From Chrysaora quinquecirrha (lineage: Eukaryota > Cnidaria > Scyphozoa > Semaeostomeae > Pelagiidae), in NCBI GenBank assembly GCA_014526335.1, contig JACTAT010000076.1:385601-449600 (forward strand): DNA of 64,000 bases. The letters are read 5' to 3'. This document shows positions 1 to 10,490 of the stretch, in pieces (the first letter of the stretch is position 1; each line of letters opens with the position of its first letter). A program made the position numbers and the translations under genes. A model generated the notes under the pieces. The model made no database searches. It saw nothing but the letters and a program-made list of their open reading frames with translations, and was not told the DNA's origin.

Positions 1-845
1 GCCTCTCTCTTGGCCCTTAGAGACATGTCTGTAGCAACCTCAGCTCCAAACAAATTAGTTGTTGATTCCAGAAGCTGTTGTAGTTTCTCTCTATCTCTCT
101 CCAACAGCTCCTGAAATTTCTGAAGATGTTGTTGGCAAATTACATTTTGAACCATGTAAGAGGCCTTTTGTATTTCTTGCCTTTGGTTTGATGAGAGGTC
201 AGCAAAGACATCATCACTTTTTCCATAGCTTATTGATGTGAATTTTGGATAATGGGTTGAGTTGATGAAGTATGTAAAATTTTTACTTTGTGTTCATTGA
301 ATGATAGGGACTCGTAGAGCGGACAAGGGAACGTGCACGTATGTGCAGTTCACCCATACCAGCTCCCGAAGTCCCCTCACCAATATGATGAAGTGGAGAT
401 GGTGTACGTGTATGTGGACGAGTATGTGTGGTGAAGACTGGAGTTGTGAAGACTGAAGTGGGGGTTGTGGTTGTGGATATATTATTGGTGGTATTGGTGC
501 ATGTAGTGAATGTTGCATTTGTGGCTGATAGCGATGTATAATATGGTATGTTCTTAGATAGATTGTGACCCACTTTACTGGGGGCCCTTGTTTTTGATAG
601 TCCCACTTTGTTTTGGGATTTTGTGCCTTTTGTTAGGCGTCGCTCATCTAGGGTTATGTCACCCCATTCCTCAATTTCTGTCTCGTTCACAGCAACCCGC
701 TCTTGTGAGCCGCTGCTGGTAAAAGTAGCAATGGTCGATGTTATGACAGCTGTTATGGTAGCCATCAGAGAGGACATTGTGCTGGCCGTCTTGCCACTCC
801 TTGTTATCTTTGAATCTAGGAACGGAGTATAATAGAGGGTGTACG
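1..845 (-). CDS. Unrecognised protein, 3' part, coiled-coil tail
   Basis: Two adjoining open stretches on the minus strand. The upstream one (about 845 to 283) is Ser/Thr-rich with runs of Thr and includes EEWGDITLDERRL. The downstream one (about 278 to 1) is open to the window edge without a stop and reads QKFQELLERDREKLQQLLE, a strong amphipathic coiled-coil candidate, ending in a basic stretch. The two are in different frames: the first closes with TAA at 283-285, while the second is open from just after it. Either a short intron (a GT lies at the stop) or a frameshift joins them. I recognise no domain. It could be a host gene or the accessory protein of a transposon. Coding character is convincing only for the coiled-coil half. 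Confidence 0.4.
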
Positions 846-957
846 ACGTGTGTATAGGTAAAGAAAAACAGAATAATATAAATAGTAATTAAAACAGGAG
901 GAATGTGAAAATTTTAAAATGGAAGAAGAGAATATGAATGTTGTGAATATGAAAGAG

Positions 958-1189
958 AGGAGAAGAGAAGAAAAGAGGAACAGCAACGCAAAGTCTATAT
1001 GATGCAGATGATGGGGAATATGTTTATGAGAGTGGCTGAAAGTTTTAATTGTGGTCCAAATTTTGTCTACCAGCAACAAATGCCAGGTTTTCAACATATT
1101 CAGCAACAACAGAGAAACCAATATCCTAATCCTGCTTCTACCAGTACTCAAGAACTTCCATCTGATGGAATGCATTACACTTCGTTGTA
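958..1189 (+). pseudogene. C-terminal remnant of a Harbinger-type Myb/SANT accessory protein (candidate)
   Basis: The plus strand reads a basic, Gln/Met-rich tail (EEQQRKVYMMQMMGNMF, then NCGPNFVYQQQMPGF) ending at the stop 1188-1190. Tails like this follow the Myb/SANT domain of the second protein of PIF/Harbinger elements, which helps the transposase reach the nucleus and bind the ends. The position supports this: it runs convergently towards the Harbinger transposase starting 300 bases downstream on the other strand. No Myb helix-turn-helix is readable upstream, so only the tail survives or the N-terminus was replaced by the sequence before position 900. The assignment rests on context and composition only. 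Confidence 0.35.
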
Positions 1190-1485
1190 GAATAAACACA
1201 AAAAACTACATATTATCAATGTACTGTATATATATATGTATATATAACCATTGTAATCCATAAAATGATGTTTGTTGTTCTTATGTTTTTTAATAAAGAA
1301 AAGTTGTTGTGCTCTTTATATTTTAAAGTTTTTAATAGATAAAAGTTCTAATGTTAGTTGATACATAAAGTTGTTATGTTAGTTATGTTTAAAACTTTTT
1401 TTTAGATAAAAAAGTCTTATTAGCAAATATACAAAAGTTGTTTTTCATAAAAGAGTTTACTACAAATCCACTTCTTGACAATATT

Positions 1486-2749
1486 TTACCAGTGCATTCC
1501 TGATAGAATCAGCATCCTGTGATGAATGGCTTCTACTGTCATTACCGGCAGTTGGTTGAGTTGAGGATTCCTTTGGTACAAATCAGTATCAATTTCTTCG
1601 TTGAAAAGCTCACAGATGTTATGTAACATACAACAAGTAAACACTATTGTATTCATCTTTTCAATTTTCACTTCATTTTGTTTTAACTAACATCTCCATC
1701 TTACCTTTAGCCTGCCAAAGGTGTTTTTCACAACCATTCTGGCCCTACTTAATCTGTAATTGAAATGCATTTTCTCTAACCCAAGACTACCATTATCAGA
1801 GAAAGGTTTCATCACCCATGGTAAAAGCGGATATGCAGCATCTGCAGTGATGAACAATGGTACTTTAACACCATCTATGTCAGCAAATTGTTCCTTTGGA
1901 AATAAAGTTTTATTTTGACCTTTTGTGAAAATAGAAGAGTTTGAAACAACTCTGGCATCATGATCTTTACCAGGCCATCCCACATTTATATCAATGAACC
2001 TGTATCTGCTGTCAACAACTTCTTGAAGAATTATAGAATACCCGCCCTTGCGGTTGTAGTAATCAGCATGGAATTCTATCGGGGCTTTGACAGGAATGTG
2101 TCAGCCATCAATTGCACCAACACATTGTGGAAAGCCCTACTTGTGTTTAAATTCTGCAACCTCTTTGTCAAGCTCTTCACCAACAGGGATTTTTTATATT
2201 TTTTATATTCAAGCATATTATTCACAACTGAAGAAAAGAATTCTTCTTTGATGTGACACACACTTGCGTCGGATATGCCAACAGATGATCAATAGTTCGG
2301 TAATCTGAATTTGTTGCTCGTCTCCAAAGAGCCAAACTTGCCTTAGATGAATGTCTTCTTTGCTCATGAATGGGGAAAGCTTTTGATAGAGAAAGTTGAA
2401 TGTTGATTTCCCCATTCTAAAGTTTTTTTCCAGTCTTCATCATTGAAGGTCTGTTCCACAATAAGATCCCACCAATTATTGCTTCTGGGTTTTACCCAAA
2501 CAGATCTTGATATTTCTTGAGGTCTCGAAAACTCAAAAGTTAATTTGTTAATCGTACATTTAACAAGTCTTGCCCTCGATGTCAGATAACTACTAATACG
2601 TCGCTGAGCAGAAATTCTCTGTCTGTCTCTCCATCTTCTTCTCCTTATAGTTCTTCTTTTAAAAAAATATTGCACTGGCAGAGCCACAGCATAAAAATAC
2701 TTCGACAAAAGTGCGTGCCTAAAAGTTGATTATTTGCTTTGTCCGCCAT
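1486..2749 (-). pseudogene. PIF/Harbinger transposase (HARBI1-like), decayed
   Basis: DDE-type nuclease of a PIF/Harbinger DNA transposon. Reading from an ATG at 2749 (MADKANN), fragments in successive frames give a basic N-terminus, a WWDLIVEQTF stretch, GKSTFNFLYQKLSPFM, then the catalytic region: a GAIDG-like motif with HIPVKAP near 2070-2110, NVGWPGKDHDARV (1950-1990), and LFITADAAYPLLPWVMKPF (1790-1860), followed by NYRLSRARMVVKNTFGRLK and a C-terminal helical part (CCMLHNICELF). This order matches the DDE_Tnp_4 / HARBI1 fold. At least four frame changes separate the blocks, so it is inactive. Length, about 400 codons, is near normal. Its proposed partner lies convergently at 958-1189. 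Clear terminal inverted repeats were not found. Confidence 0.85.
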
Positions 2750-2989
2750 ATTTTACTTTGATGAATCTACTACTGACCATGCGTGCTGTTATTGACCCTG
2801 TTTCATCTCAGATGCTTACACTGCAATCAAAAACTAACCCGGGTTAACTTAGCATAAAAATTATAGAGATAAAAGTAGAACTTTTCAGTATGGGAATCTT
2901 TCAACAATTGAAAATATTGAACAAAGAAATAAAAATACCAAAAAAGAATTGACATTGGCAAGAGTAAAAACACCAAAAAAGTCTTAATG

Positions 2990-4865
2990 GGACAAATTTG
3001 ATACAATAACCGATATAATAAAAAGAAACATCAATATTTTTCTTATATCAGATACAAAGATTGATGATCCTTTTCCTACAAACAAAATTTATAATAGATG
3101 GACTAAATTAGCCTTTTTGAGGAGATAGAGAATTTTGAGAAGGCGGCTTGCTCTTGTATATAATGAAAACATTCCTGCTAAGGTATTACCAAATCAAAAC
3201 ACCGCAAATGATATTAAAGTTATTTGTGCTGAAATCAACTTACAAAGCAGAAATGGCTTATTATAGGAATTTACCATCTTCCAAACCAAAACGACATGTA
3301 TTTTTTAGACGAGCTAGGAAAAATATTGGATAAGCATTCACAAAACTTTGAAAGGGTATTTTTCTTGGAGAATTCAGTGTGGAACCTAACTTCCCAATAT
3401 GGTTTTCTTCTACAATGAATATTACCTATACAACCTAGTAAAAGATTCAACTTGCTTTAAAGTGACCCACCTAAATGGTATGGTCTAATTCTAACAAATA
3501 AATAAACATAGTTTCTTTCACACAAGTTCGTCAGAAACAGGATTATCAGATCATCATAAACTAACTTACACCATACTTGAAACATAACTTCTCAAGGCAG
3601 AACCTAAGATCGTCTCATACAGAAATTACAAAAACTTTAGCCCTGAAGAATTTAATGAAGATCGTCAGCAACAAATCTCTACAACAGCTGGGTTTAATGA
3701 CTTGCACAAAATCTTCAATGATACACGTACTGTAGACCTTAATAAACAAGCTCCCCTACAACAAAAACTAGTTAGGGAAAATAATGCTCCGTTTATGAAC
3801 AAAGACATAGGCAAATAAGTTATGCTCAGATGCAGAGCTAAAAATGTTTTCTACCAAAACAGGACTGAAGACAACAAAAAGAAGTATAAGAGAAAAAGAA
3901 ACAAATAAGTTAAGCTGATAAGGACCAATAAAAAAGCATATGTCAGAAATCTTATTGTAAATTTATTTTCGAAAAATAGAAAATTTTGGAAAACAATCAT
4001 GCCAATGTTTAAGGAAAAAGTGTCAGTCAAAATTAAATTATCATAGTGGAAGATATTAAGATAATATCAGACAACAAAGAAGTACATGAAATTCTTGACT
4101 CTTTCATAAATATAACAGATCGTCTCACCATCAGACAACAAAATTTTAAGCCTAATACTTTCTCAAATAATTACCGTAGATCTTCATTGAAAGCTGAGAT
4201 AGAATGTTGTGGGAATTAATCTAGTATTAACAGAATTGAGCTACATTTTGGAACTAATGCTACCATCGATTTAGAGCATGCTAATGCACAAGACATAAAA
4301 GATGTAATAAATAACCTTGAAACAGACAATGCAACAGGACCCAATAATATTCCTTCCATACACTATTTGCCGATCCTTTAGCAAAGATTTTCCCAAAAAT
4401 GAAAATGGCCAATCTATCTCCTAGTTTCAAAAAGGAAGATAATAAAAACAAAAAGAGTTATATACCTATCAGTGTACTACCTTCAATATAAAAAACTATG
4501 TAAAAATTGGGTTCAGACAGATCTATTACTATATGAAAAATAAACTTTTCCCATCACTGTGTGCATTTGAGGGAAGGTTACAGTGCACAACGTACATTAT
4601 TGCGGCTAATTGAAGATCTGTGAGGGAATTTAGACAAAAAGAAAACTGCTGGTACTGTATTTATGGACTCAACTAAGGCCTTTGATTGTCTGCCGCATAA
4701 AGTGCTGCTTGCAAAACTGGTCTTATGGCTTTATGTGCAGCTATCTAAAAGACAAGTCCAAAGAATGAATATCAATTCTGACTATAGCGAATGAATGGAA
4801 ATAAAACAAGGTGTTCCTCAAGGCTCAATCATAGGATCGCTACTCTTCCACATTTACATTAAGGT
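2990..4865 (+). pseudogene. LINE retrotransposon, endonuclease plus RT, decayed
   Basis: Non-LTR retrotransposon with an apurinic-type endonuclease followed by reverse transcriptase. Recognisable pieces in changing frames: endonuclease scraps (ISDTKIDDPFP, then LALVYNENIPAKVLP near 3140-3180), the linker typical of jockey/CR1-like cnidarian LINEs (SYRNYKNFSPEEFNED near 3610-3660, NRKFWKTIMPMFKEK near 3970-4020), and RT motifs (GTVFMDSTKAFDCLPHKVLL near 4650-4700 and QGVPQGSIIGSLLFHIYI near 4805-4860). Many stops and frameshifts are present. The copy stops abruptly at about 4865, just before the YxDD block, where the 3' end of an oppositely oriented LINE begins. The two elements are therefore tail to tail. 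Confidence 0.8.
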
Positions 4866-6405
4866 CACATTCCTGTTGTTGTTGTTTTTGCTGTTTTCAT
4901 TTTATTTTATTTCGATATTTACAAAGCTTATAATATACAATTATACAAAATTAACTTATCAAAAACAAATATAATTAATTACATAAATCTTGCTATTATA
5001 TTAAAAATTGATTGTGTGAAGAAATTTTTATCGAGACTACAGGAACTACATTTACATTCAGGGCCATTCCATTGAGTTATTAAAGATTTGAATATTTTCA
5101 AATTTTCTGCAGATTTGAAATTGTTTGGTAAATAATTCCATATCTGAGGTCCAACACATTGAAGGCTATTTTAGCCGATCCAAAATCCTGATGAGCTCTG
5201 GCATTGTTTGGGAGAAATGGGAGAGGGTATTACCATCAGGATAATTATAAAGGGTCGCCTGTTTTATAAAGAAAAAAAGGTCATTTAAATTGAATAAAAT
5301 CGGACCAAGTACGGAGCCCTGCAGAACCCCTGATACAACAGGTTTTTAGATCGCTATATGTATTATTTATCTGGACACATTGTTTTCTACGTTTTAAGTA
5401 AAATGAGAACTAATGCATTTTCATTGAAGTTGTGCTATGACTAAATAATGTGGAATTCAGTCAAAAGCTTTTAAAAGATCAACAAAAATGGCTGCCACGA
5501 CAAAATCATTGTCAAGTTTGGCCCTCCAGCTTTCTATTTAATTCAACAATACGTGCTGTGTACTATACACTAACAGGGAGAAAATCTTTCCCTGCAGTGT
5601 GATTCTATTCACCTTTATCTAAGGGGCATATCACAGCTTTTTTGCGTTATCTGGAAATCTAAAGCTGCGTATACTGCAGTTGATAGCATTAGTTAATGGA
5701 ACTATAAGCTCGTTTGCAGCAAGAGACACAAGTTTTGGGGGAATTGGAACTTCTCCTGTTGATTTATTGCCATCCAAATTTTTTAACAGCAGAGCAACAT
5801 TCCAAGCTTCTACTTGATTGACTGAAAAAATTTCAAAATTTTGATCTGGGTTTTGCAATATGGCTAGAGGGCTTGGATGGTTCTTATCTTTCTCTAAGAG
5901 TAATCTAATGATGTCCCTATCAGCATCAGAATCTGTTCTAGCGGCAACATCACAAGGTTTTTTCTTTGTAGTTTTCTCTACTATATTGACATAGTATTCA
6001 TTAAATAGCTCATTCAATTCCTGATCATCGGTTATGATTTGATTGTCTTTTACTATGGAGATAACTGAACCAGTAAGCACAACTTTATTAGACAAAAATG
6101 GCTTGACAAGGTCCCAAAAAGCTTGATTAGAAATCAGACAATTTTCAGTTTTTCCTCTGTAGGGTCTTTGTTATACCTTCTTTTCAATCTAGATCAAGTG
6201 TAAATAGCCCTTTTTAATTCCGGTGTCATAAACGGGGCCAAATTTCCTCTCTCAACCCTTGATTTTAATGGTTCATGTTTATTAACCAAAGCTCGGAAAA
6301 TATTGGTCATATTGTCATAGGATTTATCAGGATCGTTTGATTGGTAGTCGAAAGGGGCGTTTTTGACATCTTCAAGAATTTTTTAAGGTCCAAACCTTGT
6401 TATAG
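4866..6405 (-). pseudogene. LINE retrotransposon, 5'-truncated, RT region decayed
   Basis: Read on the minus strand from about 6405. The linker after the endonuclease is clear (LVNKHEPLKSRVERGNLAPF, about 6235-6300), followed by a 154-codon open stretch (6095-5631) with QIITDDQELNELFNEYYVNI and KNLDGNKSTGEVPIPPKLVS, the segment that precedes RT domain 1. RT itself is badly eroded (FVDLLKAF-like and GSVLGP-like remnants) and the C-terminal WNYLPNNFKSAENLKIFKSL block is visible near 5080-5150. The 3' end near 4870 has a short CAA-type tail (CAACAACAACAGG on the minus strand). The endonuclease is missing, as expected for a 5'-truncated insertion. Confidence 0.75.
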
Positions 6406-6621
6406 CTATTCACACATTAACCATGTTAATGTAGCTTAATGCAGAGGTGTATATGCCCCCCGTCATACTGTTGCCTGTCATCAGAGCTCACAACCATACC
6501 TCCGTCCTGCATCATCCTTCTTTTTTCAGTCACTGTTTTATTCAGTCACGTTTTCTGAGCATATAGATTTTTCGTCCTAACTTACAGTTTTGCTACGTTT
6601 TCATCACTGTTATTGGAAATA

Positions 6622-7720
6622 TGGACCATACTAACACACAAATGGAAAGGGATAGAAAGCTGACTCTACAAGATTAACAGAGAATGACGAAAAATGCCTT
6701 GAAGTCCCATTGCTCAACCTATAAATTATCAATTTTAGAAAAGAAAGAAACCTTGGCTCGTCGGCTTTATGACTTCCTTCACCCTGACAATAGCTCATCT
6801 TCGGATGCTCGTAATTCTGACTTCAATGTCTCACAACCTGATGATATCAACAGCAATAAACCACCAGCAGCCACAGCGTCGATAGAGTCAAACATGCCTT
6901 TCAGTGTGGAAATGCTATGCAGTATTATTTGGGAAGAAATGAGTAATACGCCCTCATGAAACTCCATTACGTTCTCAAGCTGCCCTGGCTCCTGCTTCCT
7001 CTATAGTTATAACGACATCAGCACCATCCTTTACCAACCTAGGACAAGTCAACTCAACACAAATCACCGCTGCATCAATTGTGTCACCCTCCAACCCTTG
7101 AAGTGCTAAACCTCAGCCGTTTCATCCAGGTACATTACAAGCTTTCAGTTATTCAACACAATTTGGCCTTCCTCCGTTATCAGTAAAGATTATGAAATCG
7201 TTAGAGAATAAAGATTATATTGATTTTAACACATTGCCAACATCTCTGTATGATTACACGTCTAGTTTGGGGTATGAAATCCAACTCCAGCCCCCTGAAA
7301 CTGGGGATGAATCCTTTGCCCTTACTGCCATCCCAACACCAGCCCAACAAGATCGCCAACTTTAACTCATGGCTGGAAGCTTGGAATATTTTTGTTAGGG
7401 GAATGGTTCATTTGCATCCTCACCTGACCTCAGAATTGCTCGTCTACCAAGAAGCAATCTGCACCCTTCAGCGCTCATATCCTCCCCAAGCCTGGCTTTG
7501 TTATGATACTGCATTCTGTATGAACACTGCTTTAAATAAAACTCTCTCTTGGGCTCGTTCCGATGACTATGCATTCAATAAATTCATTAGCTGCTCTTCT
7601 AACACCCAACAGCAAATTTGCTACACTTGCTCTAAACCTGGTCATTTTGCATCTGCCTGCCCTTTCTCTGGGCAACATAATTTCCCATCGTTTCAACAAG
7701 TACTGCTCCTATTACAATAA
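6622..7720 (+). pseudogene. DIRS-type Gag with SAP-like motif and zinc knuckle
   Basis: Starts at an ATG (MDHTNTQMERDRK), meets a stop at 6673-6675, and continues in the same frame from the ATG at 6684. Residues about 22-50 (LKSHCSTYKLSILEKKETLA) resemble a SAP helix-extension-helix, a DNA/chromatin-binding motif. A low-complexity Ser/Asn/Pro linker follows. After a frame change near 7360 the Gag core appears (NSWLEAWNIFVRGMV, LLVYQEAICTLQRSYPPQAW, FNKFISC) and then a CCHC knuckle, CYTCSKPGHFASAC, at about 7619-7660. Gag proteins with a single knuckle package element RNA. The SAP-like start is the unusual part and might tether the particle to chromatin. That role is inferred. Confidence 0.6.
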
Positions 7721-8032
7721 CAACAACCACTGCACAGTCACCAACTGCAAAAAAACCCCCATCTTTGAAAGTTCTGCGATGGCAACCACCCCGGAACCCT
7801 GCAAGCCGAATTCAACCCCCTACCAGCAAAACAACAACACCCGTTGATACTGTCGCTTTACAAAACTGAACTTGTTGACTACCCAAACAGAGCATTTTTT
7901 AAATAGTTAATTAACTATTTCAAATCTGGTTTCAATATTGGTTATTCAGGCCCTGAATTTAATAACGACACAAACAACCTCATATCTGAACTGCTTTATC
8001 GCCCTCACATTGCTGATAACATTATATCCGAG

Positions 8033-9365
8033 TTGAAAGAAAATCAAATTGATGACTCTTTTGACATTCCTCTTTTAGAAAACTTCAGAATTTCACCCAT
8101 TGGTGCTGTTCAAAAGAAAAAATCGTCAAAATTTCAGACAATGGCAGACCTTTCATCTCCCCATGGTTTAGCGAAAAATGATTTTATCAGTGATCAAGAG
8201 TCCTCTGTAAATTTCAACAACTTTGATCAAGTGGTTGATATAATTGCAAAATTGGGAAAAGAAGCTTTCATGGCTAAATTAGACGTGAAAAGTGCTTTTC
8301 GAATTTGTCCTGTTCATCCTTCTTATTGGCATTATCTTGGTTTTAAATTTATGAATGTGTTTTTGTTGATTTATGCCTGCCTTTCGGCCTGCGCTCGTCA
8401 GTGAACAGATTTACTCAACTGTCAGATATCCTTTCTTGGATTATGAAACATAATTATTCAATAAATTATAGTACTCATTATCTTGAGGATTTATACATTG
8501 CTTGCCCTCTGCGTTCTAACTCGTTGGCTTTGGATCTCCAAAGAACCGTAACTCTGTTCAGCAAACTTGGTGTCCCATAAGCACTAGATAAGACGGAAGG
8601 TCCTACAACTTGCCTTACTTATCTAGGGATCGAGATTAATTCAAGGTTAATGCAATTGCATTTACCTGAAGATAAATTCAAAGCACTGCTCTCCCTAGTT
8701 ATGATTGGATAGACAAGAAATAAGCACAAAGCGTGATTTATTATCTCCTATAGGCAAGCTTGCCTTTGCTTCAAAAGTTATTCCATCCGGACGTACTTTA
8801 ACGTGTAGATTAATTGATTTATCGTCATCAGTAAGAAAACTAGGTCATTACATCTCCTTGAACAAGGAGGCTAGAGCAGATATTAAATGGTGGCTAGAGT
8901 TTCTGCCTTCATGGAATGGTAAATACTGCATTTTTGACAACCAGGTCACCTTGAGCCCGGACATATCCTTATACATGGACGCATCTAGAAACATTGGTTT
9001 TTGTATTTATAACAACATTGAGTGGGCATCTGAAAAATGGCCCCCTTATGTTCACAATTATTCTATTCAGTTTAAGGAATTATTTCCGATCTATGTTGCC
9101 TGTCTCCTCTGCCCGCATTCTCTTGCTGGGAAACGAATTCTTTTTGACTGCGATAACAAAGTGGTAGTTGATATCTGCTCCTCAAATACATCAGAATGTC
9201 CACTCATAATGGCCCTGTTACGAAGATTATTATTCATCGCCGCAAAACACAATTCACCGTTAACATCAAACCCTTACGGATGTACAAAAAATGACACTAA
9301 AAGGTAACATTGACAATATTATCTCTTCTTCTGTATCTCTCGCAAACCTTGGAAATACCTTGGTA
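8033..9365 (+). pseudogene. DIRS-type reverse transcriptase and RNase H
   Basis: RT fingers and palm: PIGAVQKKKSSKFQTMADLS, then MAKLDVKSAFRICPVHP with the first catalytic Asp (8262-8310). The reading frame breaks at 8402. The next frame holds HYLEDLYIACP (8478-8510), where the DIRS consensus is a YLDD-type motif, so the first Asp of the pair is Glu. LGVP, LDKTEGPTTCLTYLGIEI and the thumb follow. RNase H (8960-9260) shows SLYMDASRNIGFCIY with its catalytic Asp, KELFPIYVACLL with the Glu, and ILFDCDNKVVVDICSS with the next Asp. Several frameshifts are present, so the copy is inactive. Confidence 0.75.
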
Positions 9366-9690
9366 ACATAATAAAATTTCAATACAATGGGTAACTTCTA
9401 TAGGGTGCCTTGTATATGTACATGTGCCATGCCTGCCTGTGTAGCCCCAGATCTCTAAAAATATTTTATGGACTTTGGCTTGTTTACTTGGTAGATAGGG
9501 TATTAAAAAATAATATAAATATTAATAATATTAATATTAATATTTCTAAACACAGTCTTGGAATTTTTTGCCCTGGTTAAAGGGTAATATTTTGAAGTAA
9601 ATTTCAATTTTCCCTGGTTATGGGTTCAACCTCTGGGTTGTAACAAAAACCAACTAAATAGAAACCACATTTTTCAAGATTGCCTTAGAA
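9366..9690. other. No gene seen; AT-rich spacer
   Basis: No supported coding sequence. It contains a low-complexity AT block at about 9505-9545 (repeated AATATTAAT) and otherwise unremarkable AT-rich sequence. Confidence 0.6.
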
Positions 9691-9990
9691 TATGGTTATG
9701 AAACCATCGTCATGATTATAATGGCTGGATGGTTTGAATATTCTTTCAGATTTCCTTTCTTTGGAAGAGGCACACAGACAGCTCTACACCAGTCCTTAGG
9801 CCAGTCTTCTTTTTCCCATATCAGTGTACACAACCTCCACAGGATATCTATACCTTCATCACCAGATACTTTCCCATGTCAATGGGAATATTGTTGATTC
9901 CTGTTAAGCAGCTGGATCAACATCAGCTATATTGTAGGAAGCCATTTTAGCTATGGAAATAACTATTTTGTCAAGAATTGTGTTAAAAAT
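9690..9990 (-). pseudogene. LINE reverse-transcriptase fragment (RTE/BovB-like style)
   Basis: On the minus strand, about 9870 to 9715, a short readable block gives ILWRLCTLIWEKEDWPKDW followed by LPKKGNLKEYSNHPAI. This is the segment between RT motifs 0 and 2 (W-x-DW-x(n)-PLxKKGD-x-NY-x-I) as found in RTE and related LINEs. It is a different family from the other LINEs in the window. Only about 60-90 codons can be followed. The rest has eroded. Confidence 0.6.
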
Positions 9991-10079
9991 TTGTGTTTTC
10001 ATTTGATAAAGATGCCTCCTGCACCATCTCCTCTGCATGCAATTAAGAAGGAAAGCTACCAGGCAAAATTAGCTCAAGG

Positions 10080-10385
10080 ACAATCTAGGTTTTCATTGGT
10101 CAACCTAAGTGTATCTCTCAAGGAAAACCTAGAAATGAACATAGGTTTTCCTTGAGCCAATCCTTGAGAAGACCTATGTTTTCCTAAATTTTCATTTAGT
10201 ACAATGTAGCTGTATATAAAATCAAAAACAGTTCAAGGAAAACCTAGGTCTGCTCAAAGTTTCCATATATGGGAATTTTTTAAATGAAACCAATACCTAC
10301 GTGTAATCTAGGTCTTCCTTTGGGTTCATTTGACCTTATCAATAGAAAACCTAGGTTTTTCCATAGTCATAAGAGAAAACTATAG
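10080..10385. repeat. Cluster of palindromic CCTAGG-centred motifs
   Basis: About eight imperfect copies of a short motif around GGAAAACCTAGGTTTTCC lie in 300 bases, in both orientations: TCTAGGTTTTC (about 10087), AAGGAAAACCTAG (10121), ATAGGTTTTCCTTGAG (10141), GACCTATGTTTTCC (10171), AAGGAAAACCTAGG (10234), TCTAGGTCTTCC (10305), GAAAACCTAGGTTTTTCC (10346). Spacing is irregular, so this is not a simple tandem array. It lies about 100 bases upstream of the start of the C2H2 gene and could be a protein-binding array or the subterminal region of an element. Confidence 0.6.
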
Positions 10386-10490
10386 TCTGGAAGCCAAACA
10401 ATAAGCTATTGTCTTTCATTTGTGTTTGCGTGTTTATGTTGAATCACGCTATCACGTGACAGTGAGAGTGCAAGAAAAGTCAAATGGTCA

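Larger units (their letters stand above)
6622..9365 (+). mobile_element. DIRS-order tyrosine-recombinase retrotransposon, truncated
   Basis: Gag-like protein with SAP-like and zinc-knuckle motifs, then an RT and RNase H of the DIRS type, in one orientation. The RT/RNase H style (DVKSAF motif, YLGIEI, WASEKWPP, CDNKVVVDICSS) is that of DIRS elements rather than Ty3 or BEL. A tyrosine recombinase would normally follow RNase H. Here only its probable N-terminal start (SSSVSLANLGNTL) is visible before the similarity ends near 9365. No terminal repeats were identified. The element is dead through frameshifts and loss of the 3' third. Confidence 0.7.

Noticed and set aside
283..518. Overlapping minus-strand frame rich in His and Pro inside the first gene
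   Set aside because: Shadow of the Thr-rich frame in the same region.
816..1199. 127-codon minus-strand open frame rich in Phe/Leu/Ser
   Set aside because: Complement of the purine-rich Myb-tail coding on the plus strand. No domain.
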